Assembly: GCA_035497315.1 (NCBI GenBank)
Contig: DATJDU010000005.1
Location: 1-21,809 of the forward strand
Direction of reading: 5' to 3'
Source: Andeanibacterium sp035497315
GTDB taxonomy: Bacteria; Pseudomonadota; Alphaproteobacteria; Sphingomonadales; Sphingomonadaceae
Length of the DNA: 21,809 bases
The notes beneath the pieces are model-generated. The model was not told the DNA's origin and searched no databases. It saw nothing but the letters and a program-made list of their open reading frames with translations. The translations under genes and the position numbers were made by a program. Shown in pieces: positions 14,468 through 21,809 of this stretch (positions are counted from its first letter, which is position 1; the number at the start of each line of letters is the position of its first letter).

Positions 14468-15567
14468 TCCAGGAAGCCCTTGATCACCCGGTCCTGCGCG
14501 GGAACGTCCAGCAGGAAGCTGTCATGCCCATAGGGCGCGGACAGTTCCACGAAGCTGACCGGCGCGGCCACTGCATTGAGTGCGTGGACGATGCTGCGCG
14601 ATTCGGCGGTGGGATAGAGCCAGTCCGTATCGTAGCTGATCAGGCAGAAGCGGGCCCTGGTGCCGGCAAAGGCATCGGCCAGCAGCCCGCCATGCTCTTC
14701 CGCCAGATCGAAATAATCCATCGCGCGGGTGATATAGAGATAGGAATTGGCATCGAAGCGGTTGGTGAAGCTGATCCCCTGATGGCGCAGATAGCTTTCC
14801 ACCTGGAAATCCGCATCGAAGCCGAAGCTCTTGGAAGCGCGATCCTGCAGGCGCCGCCCGAACTTGTCGGTCAGCCCTGCTTCGGAAAGATAAGTGATAT
14901 GCGCGGCCATGCGCGCCACGGCGAGGCCCGCATCGGGCGCGCGGCCAGTGGCATAGTAAGCGCCGCCTTGCCAATTGGGATCGGCCATGATCGCCTGCCG
15001 CCCAACCTCATGGAAGGCAATGTTCTGGGCCGAATGGCGCGCGGTCGTGGCGATGGCCAAGACGCGTTCGGTCCGATCCGGGAAATTGGCCGCGAGGCTG
15101 AGCACCTGCATCCCGCCCATCGATCCGCCGATCACCGCATGCAGCCGCTCGATCCCCAGCGAATCAAGCAGCGCGATCTGCGCACGCACCATGTCGCGGA
15201 TAGTGATGACCGGAAAACGCATACCGAAGGGCTGGCCGTCCGGAGCTATACTGGCCGGACCGGTTGACCCCATGCAACTGCCGATCACATTGGCGCAAAT
15301 CACATGGAACCGGTCCGTATCGATAACCTTGCCCGGTCCGACCGATTGCGACCACCAGCCCGGCTTGCCGGTGATCGGGTGCGGATTGGCAACATATTGA
15401 TCCATGGTCAGTGCATGGCAGATCAGGATCGCGTTACCCCGATCCGCCGCCAGCTCGCCATAAGTCTCATAGGCGATCTCCACCCCTTCGAGCGCCTGCC
15501 CGCTATCCAGCGGCAAGGCCTGGGTCAGAGAAAGCTTGGCACTGGTGGAGGTAAGGATCGTCGCCAT
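14464..15567 (-). CDS. metX: Homoserine O-acyltransferase MetX
   Basis: MetX makes O-acetyl-L-homoserine (or O-succinyl-homoserine in some lineages) from homoserine and acyl-CoA, the first committed step to methionine. This 367-residue alpha/beta-hydrolase has its nucleophile Ser149 in GGSMGG. The catalytic Asp lies in SYDTDWLYP and the His in YGHDSF near the C-terminus. HALTMDQYVA and NVIGSCMGSTGP are family signatures. The frame is open far upstream, but ATG 15567 (MATILTS) gives the normal length; longer forms would run into hisC. There is no ribosome binding site before this ATG, and a TTGACA box lies only 34 bases upstream, so a leaderless or very short leader transcript is possible. Which acyl group is used cannot be told by eye. 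MetW next door often goes with MetX. Confidence 0.93.
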   Translation of the reverse strand: MATILTSTSAKLSLTQALPLDSGQALEGVEIAYETYGELAADRGNAILICHALTMDQYVANPHPITGKPGWWSQSVGPGKVIDTDRFHVICANVIGSCMGSTGPASIAPDGQPFGMRFPVITIRDMVRAQIALLDSLGIERLHAVIGGSMGGMQVLSLAANFPDRTERVLAIATTARHSAQNIAFHEVGRQAIMADPNWQGGAYYATGRAPDAGLAVARMAAHITYLSEAGLTDKFGRRLQDRASKSFGFDADFQVESYLRHQGISFTNRFDANSYLYITRAMDYFDLAEEHGGLLADAFAGTRARFCLISYDTDWLYPTAESRSIVHALNAVAAPVSFVELSAPYGHDSFLLDVPAQDRVIKGFLE

Positions 15568-15569
15568 TG

Positions 15570-15597
15570 CGCCAAGCGACTTGGGGGACGCCAAGCG
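15570..15597. repeat. Two direct repeats CGCCAAGCG, 19-base period, between metX and hisC
   Basis: CGCCAAGCG occurs at 15570-15578 and again at 15589-15597. The first copy is also followed by CTTGG, making CCAAG-CGA-CTTGG. Both lie between the metX start and the TTGACA box (15606-15601, minus strand), where a regulator of methionine synthesis could bind. The repeat is certain and the role is speculation. Confidence 0.4.
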
Positions 15598-15606
15598 GGC
15601 TGTCAA
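15578..15606 (-). promoter_or_regulatory. Possible metX promoter with consensus -35 box
   Basis: The minus strand carries a perfect TTGACA at 15606-15601. A -10 box with 17-base spacing would be CAAGTC (15583-15578), a poor match. If it is used, the transcript would start within a few bases of the metX ATG at 15567, which agrees with the missing ribosome binding site. Confidence 0.3.
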
Positions 15607-15639
15607 TTGCGCGCGAACATGGCTATGCGCCCGCGGGTT

Positions 15640-16770
15640 ATGTCCGAACAGAAGATCAGCCCCGCGCAGCCCGCAAAAGCCCCCATGCCCAAGCCGTGGA
15701 TCGCCGCGATCCATGCATATGTGCCGGGCAAGTCGTGCAGCGCGGACGGGCGTGAACTGATCAAGCTTTCCGCCAACGAGAACCCGCTGGGCACCAGTCC
15801 GGCCGCGCTTGAGGTGCGCGCCAAAGCGAGAATCCCCTCGCTTTATCCCGATCCGGATTCCAACGCACTGCGCGAAAAGCTTGGGCAGGTGCACGGAATC
15901 GATCCCTCACGGATCATCTGCGGCACCGGTTCGGGCGAGTTGTTGACCATTTCGGCGAGCGCCTTTGCCGGGCCGGGCGACGACGTGCTCTACGTGCGAT
16001 ACGGCTTCTCGCTTTACGAGATCGCCGCCCGCCGGTGCGGAGCGACTCCGGTGGTTGCTCCCGATCTCGATTATGGCACCGATGTGGATGCCCTGCTGGC
16101 GCTGGTGAACGAGAAAACCCGTGTGGTCTTCCTTGCCAACCCGAACAACCCCACCGGAAGCTATCTGGCCAAGGCTGAGATGGCCCGGTTGCATGCAGGC
16201 CTGCCAGCAGACGTGCTGCTGGTGCTCGATCAGGCATACATTGAATATGTTGCGCCAGCGGATGACGATGGCGGGCTGGAACTGGCGGCGAAGCACTCTA
16301 ACGTCTTCGTTACCCGCACCTTCTCCAAGGCTTATGGGCTTGCTGGCGAGCGGGTCGGCTGGGGCACTGGCGCGCCAGAACTGATCGAAGTGCTTAATCG
16401 CCTGCGCGGCCCGTTCAATGTCAATAACGGGGCGCAAGCGGTGGCTTGTGCCGCCGTGGGCGACCAGGATTTTGTGACCCATACACGCGAGCACAATTGT
16501 ATAGAGCGCGCCCGCTTCGTCACTGCACTGGAAGCATTGGGCAATCATGGCGTACGTCCGTTGCCAAGTGAAGCCAATTTCGTGCTGATCCTTTTCGAAG
16601 GCAAGCTAACGGCGCAGATGGCGCATGATGGGCTGGCCGCGCGCGGCTATGCCACGCGCTGGCTGCCGGGTCAGGGCCTCCCGCAGGGCCTGCGCATCAC
16701 CATCGGCACGACTGAGCAGATGACCGATATCGCCGAAATCCTGCGCGAACTGGCGGAAACCGCGCGATGA
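15640..16770 (+). CDS. hisC: Histidinol-phosphate aminotransferase (class I/II PLP enzyme)
   Basis: This 376-residue PLP-dependent aminotransferase is of the HisC type. KLSANENPLG is at 44-53. The cofactor-binding segment NPNNPTGSY lies near 166, and the Schiff-base lysine is Lys230 in TFSKAYGLAGERVG. The start is uncertain: ATG at 15640 (MSEQKISP) gives a typical length, while ATGs at 15619 and 15625 would add seven or five residues. None has a clear ribosome binding site. It is divergent from metX and overlaps the prephenate dehydrogenase gene by four bases. That pairing suggests that the enzyme also transaminates phenylpyruvate or 4-hydroxyphenylpyruvate in Phe/Tyr synthesis, as known for HisC of other bacteria. 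Whether it also serves histidine synthesis depends on whether another hisC exists in the genome. Confidence 0.9.
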   Translation: MSEQKISPAQPAKAPMPKPWIAAIHAYVPGKSCSADGRELIKLSANENPLGTSPAALEVRAKARIPSLYPDPDSNALREKLGQVHGIDPSRIICGTGSGELLTISASAFAGPGDDVLYVRYGFSLYEIAARRCGATPVVAPDLDYGTDVDALLALVNEKTRVVFLANPNNPTGSYLAKAEMARLHAGLPADVLLVLDQAYIEYVAPADDDGGLELAAKHSNVFVTRTFSKAYGLAGERVGWGTGAPELIEVLNRLRGPFNVNNGAQAVACAAVGDQDFVTHTREHNCIERARFVTALEALGNHGVRPLPSEANFVLILFEGKLTAQMAHDGLAARGYATRWLPGQGLPQGLRITIGTTEQMTDIAEILRELAETAR

Positions 16771-17693
16771 GCCCGGCACCTGCCCCGTTCGCCACGGTTG
16801 CGATCGTCGGGCTGGGCCTGATCGGCGGCTCCATCGGCCTTGCGGTGCGCGATCATATCCCGGGTTCGCGTACCACGGGCTTCGATGCGGACCCGGCCGT
16901 GCGGAAGCGCGCGCAGGAACGCGGGTTGACCGACGTGGTCTGCGAAACCGCCGAAGAGGCGGTGCGCGATGCCGATCTGGTGATCTTATGCGTGCCGGTG
17001 GGTGCGATTGCCAATGTGGCGCGCGATGTGGCGCCCTTTGTGCCCCAAGGCGCAGTAATCAGCGATGTCGGCTCCTCGAAGCAGACCATCGCCGCCGCGT
17101 TGCAGGAAATCTTCCCCGTCAATCCGGTGGTGCCGGCCCATCCCGTTGCGGGCACGGAGCATAGCGGCCCGGATGCGGGCTTTGCCTCGCTGTTCCAGCA
17201 GCGCTGGTGCATCATTACCCCGCCCGAAGGGGTAGACGCAGCTTCGGTCGCCCGGCTGGTTTCCTTCTGGGAAGCGCTGGGCGCGATGGTCGATACGATG
17301 GACCCGCGGCATCACGATCTGGTGCTGGCGGTGACGAGCCATATTCCGCACCTGATCGCCTATACTATCGTCGGCACCGCTTCCGATCTGGAGGACGTGA
17401 CCCGCAGCGAAGTGATCAAATATTCGGCCGGCGGCTTTCGTGACTTCACCCGCATCGCCGCTTCCGATCCCACCATGTGGCGCGACGTGTTCCTCAACAA
17501 TCGCGATGCCGTGCTGGTGATGTTGCAGCGCTTCCTGGACGATCTTTCGATCATGCAGGATGCGATCCGCGACGGGGACGGGGATGCGTTGTTCGACCTG
17601 TTCACCCGCACCCGCGCGATCCGCCGCTCAATCGTGGCACTGGGGCAGGACGATGCCCGGCCCGATTTCGGCCGCAAAGATCATCAGGGTTGA
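16767..17693 (+). CDS. tyrA: Prephenate/arogenate dehydrogenase (TyrA family)
   Basis: This 308-residue enzyme performs the NAD(P)-dependent oxidative decarboxylation of prephenate or arogenate in tyrosine synthesis. The N-terminal Rossmann motif is VGLGLIGGS (Gly15, Gly17, Gly20). The conserved HPVAGTEHSG loop follows near residue 128, and SHIPHLIAY near 190 carries the catalytic-region histidines. No chorismate mutase or ACT domain is attached, so it is the monofunctional alphaproteobacterial form often called TyrC or cyclohexadienyl dehydrogenase. The start overlaps the hisC stop (ATGA). Substrate and cofactor preference cannot be decided from the sequence. A convergent gene lies 55 bases downstream, with a palindrome between. 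Confidence 0.92.
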   Translation: MSPAPAPFATVAIVGLGLIGGSIGLAVRDHIPGSRTTGFDADPAVRKRAQERGLTDVVCETAEEAVRDADLVILCVPVGAIANVARDVAPFVPQGAVISDVGSSKQTIAAALQEIFPVNPVVPAHPVAGTEHSGPDAGFASLFQQRWCIITPPEGVDAASVARLVSFWEALGAMVDTMDPRHHDLVLAVTSHIPHLIAYTIVGTASDLEDVTRSEVIKYSAGGFRDFTRIAASDPTMWRDVFLNNRDAVLVMLQRFLDDLSIMQDAIRDGDGDALFDLFTRTRAIRRSIVALGQDDARPDFGRKDHQG

Positions 17694-17710
17694 TCGGTCA
17701 GGAAAACGGG

Positions 17711-17726
17711 GCCGCTCCGGAGCGGC
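17711..17726. terminator. GC-rich palindrome between convergent tyrA and plsC
   Basis: GCCGCTCCGGAGCGGC is a perfect 16-base palindrome, able to fold as a six-pair stem with a four-base loop, midway between two convergent genes. On the minus strand it is followed by CCCGTTTTCC, a weak T-run, so termination of the plsC-side transcript is more likely than of tyrA. No T-run follows on the plus strand. Confidence 0.5.
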
Positions 17727-17748
17727 GACAGAATGTCAGCCGAAGGCT

Positions 17749-18444
17749 TCATGAATTGAGCGCATTGATGGCCGTGCGCACACGTTCCTCCACTTCCGCG
17801 CGCGGAAGGCCCGGGGGAATCGGTTCTCCAAAATGCAGGGTGATTGTACCCGGCTTCTTCCACCTGCGCTGATAGAGCACGCCGCTATTCACAGCCACGG
17901 GCACCACCGGAAGGTCAAGGACCTTGTAGAGCCCGGCAAAACCGGCTCGCAGCGGCGGGCGTTCGCCATGCGGCACGCGTGTACCTTCGGGAAAGATCAC
18001 TAGCGGCCTGCCTGTTGCAGCGTAGCGCTTCGCCTCGGCCAGCATGAAGCGCAGCGCCTTGGCTCCCTGTTCCCGCGCCACGGGAACCGCGCCATAGGTG
18101 CGCGCGGCCCTTCCCCACAGCGGGATGCTGAACAGCTCTTCCTTGGCGAAAGGTACCGGCCGATGCAGCGCACGGGCGATATCGATCGCCTCGAAGAAAC
18201 TTTCATGTTTGAACGCATAAAGCACAGCGCCCTGCGGCCTCGCACCCTCCTCCACCACGCGGATGCCCAAGATCGTTTTGGCGCACCAGCGATGGAAGGC
18301 GCTCCATGCGTCGGGCACCTTGCGGTAGCGTTCCGGCCGCAGCAACATGGCACCAATAACGGAACACACCACGAAACCCACGGAGAGCCCATAGAACACC
18401 GCATAGAAGACAAGGCTTCGCAGAACGTTCCCCATGGCGCTCAC
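17749..18444 (-). CDS. 1-acyl-sn-glycerol-3-phosphate acyltransferase (PlsC family)
   Basis: This membrane-bound acyltransferase probably adds the second acyl chain to lysophosphatidic acid in phospholipid synthesis. It has 231 residues with a hydrophobic N-terminal helix (about 11-35). The catalytic motif is H80-ESFF-E85, an H(X4)E form of the usual H(X4)D. The other family motif FPEGTR is at 151-156, and the GAVPVAR region precedes it. The start is either GTG 18444, which overlaps the upstream stop as GTGA, or ATG 18435, three codons later. The longer form is reported. It is the last gene of the ftsE-ftsX-ydcF-plsC run. An ornithine-lipid (OlsA-like) or other lysophospholipid substrate cannot be excluded. 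Confidence 0.87.
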   Translation of the reverse strand: MSAMGNVLRSLVFYAVFYGLSVGFVVCSVIGAMLLRPERYRKVPDAWSAFHRWCAKTILGIRVVEEGARPQGAVLYAFKHESFFEAIDIARALHRPVPFAKEELFSIPLWGRAARTYGAVPVAREQGAKALRFMLAEAKRYAATGRPLVIFPEGTRVPHGERPPLRAGFAGLYKVLDLPVVPVAVNSGVLYQRRWKKPGTITLHFGEPIPPGLPRAEVEERVRTAINALNS

Positions 18445-18971
18445 CAGGGCAACAACCGCGCCAGGAAGGCCGCGATCAGCTTGTTATATTCGAGGAACAA
18501 TATCCTCAGCGAAGGCCTGGAAGGAACCGCATCCTCCATAATCGTGACATCGCCCGGCATCTCCGACGAAAGCTCCAGCGCGGCGCGGCGCATGTGCCAA
18601 TCGGTCGTGACAAGGCGGAGGGAAGACACGTTACGTTCCCCCACCCAAGCCGCCGTCTCGGCTGCATTGCCTCTGGTATCCAGCGCTGCAAAGCCCAGCG
18701 TGATGCAGCAGTCCATCAGCTTCCGGTCCACATCATATTCAGCGGCGAATTCACGGGGTTTCACATTGCCGTCCACCCCACTGACCAGTAACTGGCGGGC
18801 CTGGCCATGGCGCAGCAGATCGAGCCCGCGCGCAATCCGCCCTTCGCCGCCAGTGGGCACGACAATGGCGTCCGTCTTCCTGTCCCCCGCCGGACCCGGC
18901 AGGAAAGCCGCGAACCAGAAGAACCCCAGGGCCCAGATCACGAAGAAAGCGCCCAGCACGCGGCGAATCAC
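18441..18971 (-). CDS. YdcF/SanA family (DUF218) membrane protein
   Basis: This 176-residue protein starts with GTG, and GAGGA lies about eight bases upstream. One N-terminal membrane helix (about 5-25) anchors a DUF218 domain. The domain shows DAIVVPTGGEGRIARGLDLL at the start, a central LLVSGV strand and the late RLVTTDWHMRRAALE segment with the conserved His. E. coli relatives SanA and ElyC affect envelope integrity and lipid-carrier or peptidoglycan metabolism, but no activity is established. The gene lies 10 bases behind ftsX and overlaps plsC by four bases. This same order is common in alphaproteobacteria, from memory. Confidence 0.88.
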   Translation of the reverse strand: MIRRVLGAFFVIWALGFFWFAAFLPGPAGDRKTDAIVVPTGGEGRIARGLDLLRHGQARQLLVSGVDGNVKPREFAAEYDVDRKLMDCCITLGFAALDTRGNAAETAAWVGERNVSSLRLVTTDWHMRRAALELSSEMPGDVTIMEDAVPSRPSLRILFLEYNKLIAAFLARLLPW

Positions 18972-18981
18972 GTTCCAATCC

Positions 18982-19878
18982 TCACAGCATTTTCCTGAGC
19001 GCCGCGAGTACAGTGAGCCGCGCCGTGAACATGGCTATCAATACCCCGGCAAGGGGGATCGCCGCAATCGCAAGCCAATCGGTGAGCGAAAGCCCCCCAC
19101 CCGCGATCATCCCTGAGCCGAGCGCCGCGAACTGCCGCCCCAGAAGCAGCACCGCCGCAGTGCCGAAGCCCAGCCCCACTGCGCCGCCCAGCAGTGCGTC
19201 CATCCCGATCGAGCGCTGAAATATCCGCGCAATCTGCGCATCCGTTCCGCCCAGCAGATGGATGATCTCAATCGTAGCCCGATTGGAACCCAGCGCACTG
19301 CGCGCCGCGAGCCACACTGCTGCCGAGCTGGTTCCGGCCAGCAGCACCACGAGGCCCAGGGCAAGCCACTGGAGCGAGGAAATGGCCGCGAAGACAGGCG
19401 CAAGCCAGCTTGACTGCGCATCGACCTCGGCCGCCGGAACCTTGTCCTTCAGCAAGGCGCGCAGTCCCTTGAGCCGGCTTTCCGTCACCGCGCCGGAAAG
19501 CCGAACGTCAATCAGTGCAGGTACCGGCACAGCTTCACCCACCGCGCCGATATCCTCCCCCAGCCACGGTTCCACCAGCGCGCGCAATTCACTGTCGGCC
19601 ACGCGCTCGGCCGTTTGCACTGCTTTGACATTGGCAAGGAGAGACAAAGCCAGTTCCGCCTGCCGGTCCCGCTCCTCGACATTGGCCTCCACGATCTGCA
19701 CAGTCAGCCCGCCGGAAAGCTCTGCCCGCGCGGCCTGGGCAAGATTGCTGAGCGCCAGCCCGCCTGCCGCCGCAATAGTAGTGAGGGCCACCATGATCGC
19801 GATCACCCAGGGCATCGGCCCGGCCAACCGCGCCTGCGGGACGAGCTGCGCTCTGCCTTCCCTCCCGAAAAAACTCAT
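18982..19878 (-). CDS. ftsX: Cell division protein FtsX
   Basis: This 298-residue integral membrane partner of FtsE is a type VII ABC permease. After a cytoplasmic N-terminus there is a first membrane helix (about 23-45), then an extracytoplasmic domain of roughly 120 residues. Three further helices follow (about 168-193, 220-250 and 265-290). The segment IEIIHLLGGTDAQIARIFQ between helices 2 and 3 is the conserved cytoplasmic loop of FtsX. FtsEX couples ATP hydrolysis to activation of peptidoglycan hydrolases at the septum. The start overlaps the ftsE stop by four bases. Confidence 0.92.
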   Translation of the reverse strand: MSFFGREGRAQLVPQARLAGPMPWVIAIMVALTTIAAAGGLALSNLAQAARAELSGGLTVQIVEANVEERDRQAELALSLLANVKAVQTAERVADSELRALVEPWLGEDIGAVGEAVPVPALIDVRLSGAVTESRLKGLRALLKDKVPAAEVDAQSSWLAPVFAAISSLQWLALGLVVLLAGTSSAAVWLAARSALGSNRATIEIIHLLGGTDAQIARIFQRSIGMDALLGGAVGLGFGTAAVLLLGRQFAALGSGMIAGGGLSLTDWLAIAAIPLAGVLIAMFTARLTVLAALRKML

Positions 19879-20615
19879 GCCCGATCCTCTTCCGTCCGGG
19901 CGAAGGGGCGTCGCGGGGGATAGCGCAGCGCGCCTGTGGGATCGCTCAGCCGCCCCTTGTCGAGCCGCATGATCAGCGAATCCGGCACTTTCTGGAGCAA
20001 ATGCAGATCGTGAGTGGCCACCACCACCGTGGTGCCGAGGCGATTGAGCGCCTCGAAGAGGCGCAGGAGCTTGAGGGCCATGTCCGGGTCAACGTTGCCG
20101 GTCGGCTCGTCGGCCACCAGCATGTCTGGCCGGCCGATCACCGCGCGGGCAATGGCAACGCGTTGCTGCTCTCCACCCGAAAGCGTCGCCGGACGGGCAT
20201 CGGCGCGATCGGCCAGGCCCACCCATTCGAGCATATCGGCCACCGGCTTTGCCAGATCGCTCTCCCGCACGCCCGAAACGCGCAGCGGCAGGGCCACATT
20301 GTCGAAGGTCGAAAGATGTTGGACGAGACGGAAATCCTGAAACACCACGCCCAGGCGACGGCGAAAGCCGGGTAACTTGGCGCGCGGCAGGGTAATCACA
20401 TCGGTGCCGAACATTCGGATCGCCCCGCGCGAGGGCCGCTGTGCGAGATAAAGCAGCTTGAGCAGCGAAGTCTTGCCCGCGCCGCTTGCCCCGGTGAGAA
20501 AATAGAAGCTGCCCGGATAGAGCGTGAAGGAAATGTCGCTCAGCACTTCGCGGCCGGCGCCAAAGCGCAGACCGACATTGTCGAACTGTACGATATCCCC
20601 CTCAGGCATATTCAT
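19875..20615 (-). CDS. ftsE: Cell division ATP-binding protein FtsE
   Basis: This 246-residue ABC ATPase has Walker A GASGAGKT (42-49), the Q-loop VFQDFRLV, the signature LSGGEQQRVAIARA and Walker B MLVADEPTGNVD, with the switch His in VVATHD. It forms the FtsEX complex with the next gene. ATG at 20615 is reported, and ATG at 20609 is two codons later; neither has a strong ribosome binding site. The C-terminal tail after RLSDPTG is basic and proline-rich. The 161-base gap upstream divides it from a divergent gene and should hold its promoter, though none is clear. Confidence 0.93.
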   Translation of the reverse strand: MNMPEGDIVQFDNVGLRFGAGREVLSDISFTLYPGSFYFLTGASGAGKTSLLKLLYLAQRPSRGAIRMFGTDVITLPRAKLPGFRRRLGVVFQDFRLVQHLSTFDNVALPLRVSGVRESDLAKPVADMLEWVGLADRADARPATLSGGEQQRVAIARAVIGRPDMLVADEPTGNVDPDMALKLLRLFEALNRLGTTVVVATHDLHLLQKVPDSLIMRLDKGRLSDPTGALRYPPRRPFARTEEDRA

Positions 20616-20776
20616 AGCCGGGGCAATTTTGCGACCGATGTCGGCATAAGGTTAATTTTGGACATGCCTGACAGGCTATAGCGGGTGATCGGTGTGGAAA
20701 AAAGCCACACACGGGCGCCACGCACAGGTGCGACTCTTGATAGTGATTCGTGCATGTGCCTTAAGCTGGTTTTATA
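20616..20776. other. 161-base divergent intergenic region between ftsE and the zinc-ribbon gene
   Basis: It contains a perfect 11-base palindrome GCCTGACAGGC (20666-20676). A six-pair hairpin GTGTGG/CCACAC lies at 20692-20710 with an A-rich loop. A weak plus-strand promoter-like pair is TTGATA (20737-20742) with CTTAAG 17 bases on. No small gene is convincing here. These sites may control either flanking gene, but nothing decides it. Confidence 0.4.
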
Positions 20777-21601
20777 ATGATCATTGCCTGCCCAGCATGT
20801 GCGACGCGCTATGTGGTCCCAGATAGTGCGATCGGGCTCGAAGGCCGTACCGTACGGTGCGCCAAGTGCCGCCATAGCTGGTTCCAGGAGGGGCCGGCTA
20901 CAGCGCCCGTGCAGCCGGCACCCCGCCCGGCTCCACCACCTCCTCCGGCGCCCGAACAGACGCGCGACCCCGAGGCGCGGCCCAGCTTTACAGGTTTTGA
21001 AGGTTCGGTATCCGCCCCTCCGGCGCCCGAAGCACCTGCTCCCGTGGAAGACACGCCTCCTCCCCAGGCGATTGCGAGCGAGCATATACCCCCGCCCCCA
21101 CCCCTGGCCGAACCGGAAGGCTACGGCGAAGAAAGCTATTCTCCATTCGAGCGTGAGCCTCCTTTCCGCCCCCGGCGTAACGTCCTGCGGCTATGGACCT
21201 ACGCGGCGGTGATCTTTGCGGCCTTCGCCATGGGCGCGGTTTTCGCGGTCAGCTATTGGGGCCTGCCGGACTGGGTGCCCATCAGCCGCCCGATCTTCGG
21301 CCTCGGCCAGAGCGAACTGGTGCTCGATTTCCCGCCCGGCGAGCAGGATCGCCGGCAGCTTCCCAACGGCACCGAATATTTCGGCGCCAGCGGCACCGTT
21401 ACCAATGTGGGCAAGGTCACCCACAAGCTGCCGCCGATCCTGATCGTGCTGCGCGATGGGCGGGACCGGATCGTCTATAGTTGGGAAATCGCTCCTCCGC
21501 AGCGTACGCTGGCCCCTGGAGAGACCGTAACGATCAACGAAGCTGTGACCGATGTGCCCAAGGCAGCGAAATTTGCTGAAATCGGCTGGAAGCCAAACTG
21601 A
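20777..21601 (+). CDS. MJ0042-type zinc-ribbon membrane protein
   Basis: This 274-residue protein begins with a zinc ribbon whose ligands are Cys5, Cys8, Cys28 and Cys31 (CPAC and CAKC), matching the MJ0042/zinc_ribbon_5 domain. A proline-, alanine- and glutamate-rich stretch from about 37 to 130 is probably disordered and crosses the cytoplasm. One membrane helix follows (about 139-163). The C-terminal part of about 105 residues has a beta-rich look (ASGTVTNVGKVTHKLPPILIV) and resembles the DUF3426 type found behind such ribbons. The function of the family is not established. No good ribosome binding site precedes the ATG. It is divergent from ftsE, a neighbour also seen in other alphaproteobacteria, which suggests but does not prove an envelope role. 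Confidence 0.85.
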   Translation: MIIACPACATRYVVPDSAIGLEGRTVRCAKCRHSWFQEGPATAPVQPAPRPAPPPPPAPEQTRDPEARPSFTGFEGSVSAPPAPEAPAPVEDTPPPQAIASEHIPPPPPLAEPEGYGEESYSPFEREPPFRPRRNVLRLWTYAAVIFAAFAMGAVFAVSYWGLPDWVPISRPIFGLGQSELVLDFPPGEQDRRQLPNGTEYFGASGTVTNVGKVTHKLPPILIVLRDGRDRIVYSWEIAPPQRTLAPGETVTINEAVTDVPKAAKFAEIGWKPN

Positions 21602-21657
21602 TCCCGGCCGGGCATCGAATAAAAGACATCTATACGAAAATAGTCATGCCAGCGCGC

Positions 21658-21686
21658 TTGCAGGGGTGAAGTCGCTTTGCTAAGGG
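21658..21686 (+). promoter_or_regulatory. Possible tRNA-Leu promoter
   Basis: TTGCAG (21658-21663) is followed after 17 bases by TAAGGG (21681-21686), with TG one base before it as in an extended -10. The very GC-rich stretch downstream resembles the discriminator of stringently controlled stable-RNA promoters. The -10 match is weak. Confidence 0.3.
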
Positions 21687-21703
21687 CCCGCTCCTACCCC
21701 GCG

Positions 21704-21720
21704 AGGGCCCATCGGGCCCT
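21704..21720 (+). terminator. Terminator-like hairpin before the tRNA gene
   Basis: AGGGCCC (21704-21710) and GGGCCCT (21714-21720) form a perfect seven-pair stem with a three-base loop. TGTCGATTTT follows, so a T-run exists but is six bases away. It may end the transcript of the zinc-ribbon gene. If the tRNA promoter lies upstream, it would instead be a leader hairpin removed by processing. Confidence 0.4.
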
Positions 21721-21730
21721 TGTCGATTTT

Positions 21731-21809
21731 GCGGTCGTGGCGGAACTGGTAGACGCGCAACGTTGAGGTCGTTGTGGGCGAAAGCCCGTGGAAGTTCGAG
21801 TCTTCTCGA
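21731..21809 (+). tRNA. tRNA-Leu, anticodon GAG (3' end outside window)
   Basis: The 5' acceptor strand GCGGTCG (21731-21737) is followed by a D-arm GCG/CGC with GG in the loop. The anticodon arm is CAACG-TTGAGGT-CGTTG, with GAG at 21765-21767, reading CUC and CUU. A long variable arm (GGGC-GAAA-GCCC) marks a class II tRNA, as expected for leucine. The T-arm is GGAAG-TTCGAGT-CTTCT. The window ends three bases into the 3' acceptor strand (CGA), which matches the start of the expected CGACCGC. Confidence 0.95.

Noticed and set aside
15304..15639. N-terminal extension of hisC into metX
   Set aside because: The extra residues are antisense to metX and add nothing found in HisC proteins.
15568..15639. 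SAM-II riboswitch before metX
   Set aside because: The gap is short and I could not find the conserved SAM-II core pattern on the minus strand.
15568..15894. N-terminal extension of metX into hisC
   Set aside because: The frame is open, but the extra 109 residues do not look like MetX and would overlap the hisC N-terminus.
1..21809. Mobile element, phage, CRISPR or defence system
   Set aside because: No transposase, integrase, regularly spaced repeats or cas-like genes were seen. All gene space is filled by metabolic and housekeeping genes of even composition.

Overview
The window looks like a chromosomal segment of a GC-rich alphaproteobacterium, most probably a sphingomonad (Novosphingobium/Sphingobium-like). 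The evidence is the GC-rich coding bias, the ftsE-ftsX-ydcF-plsC order, the metX-metW and hisC-tyrA pairs, and a carotenoid-cleavage-family enzyme very close to the lignostilbene dioxygenases known from sphingomonads. This assignment is from recalled protein families; no database search was possible. No insertion sequence, phage gene, CRISPR array or rRNA was seen.

Region A (1-4195) looks like an aromatic/lignin-fragment island. On the minus strand lie a predicted lignostilbene dioxygenase and, behind it, a lipoprotein serine hydrolase that runs off the left edge and starts with TTG. Divergent to them are a MarR regulator and an AAHS-type (PcaK-like) aromatic-acid transporter. The divergent gap carries a promoter for the dioxygenase overlapped by an inverted repeat, a plausible MarR operator.

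Region B (4267-13500) is a tightly packed C1-oxidation block: frmA, two tandem VOC-fold genes, frmB, fdsG and fdsB, with 4-base ATGA overlaps from the second VOC gene onward. A 92-140 base gap with its own promoter-like and palindromic signals follows, then mobA, fdsA, fdsD and fdhD. Together these would take formaldehyde with glutathione to S-formylglutathione, then formate, then CO2, giving two NADH. MobA and FdhD supply maturation functions for the bis-MGD cofactor of the formate dehydrogenase. Deformylation and demethylation of lignin-derived aromatics produce formaldehyde, so regions A and B may be one metabolic neighbourhood. That link is inference.

Region C (13514-17693) is housekeeping amino-acid biosynthesis: an unrecognised small protein, metW and metX on the minus strand, and divergent hisC and tyrA on the plus strand.

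Region D (17749-21809) is envelope and cell division: plsC, a YdcF/DUF218 protein, ftsX and ftsE on the minus strand, then a divergent MJ0042-type zinc-ribbon membrane protein, a terminator-like hairpin and a tRNA-Leu(GAG) cut off by the right edge.
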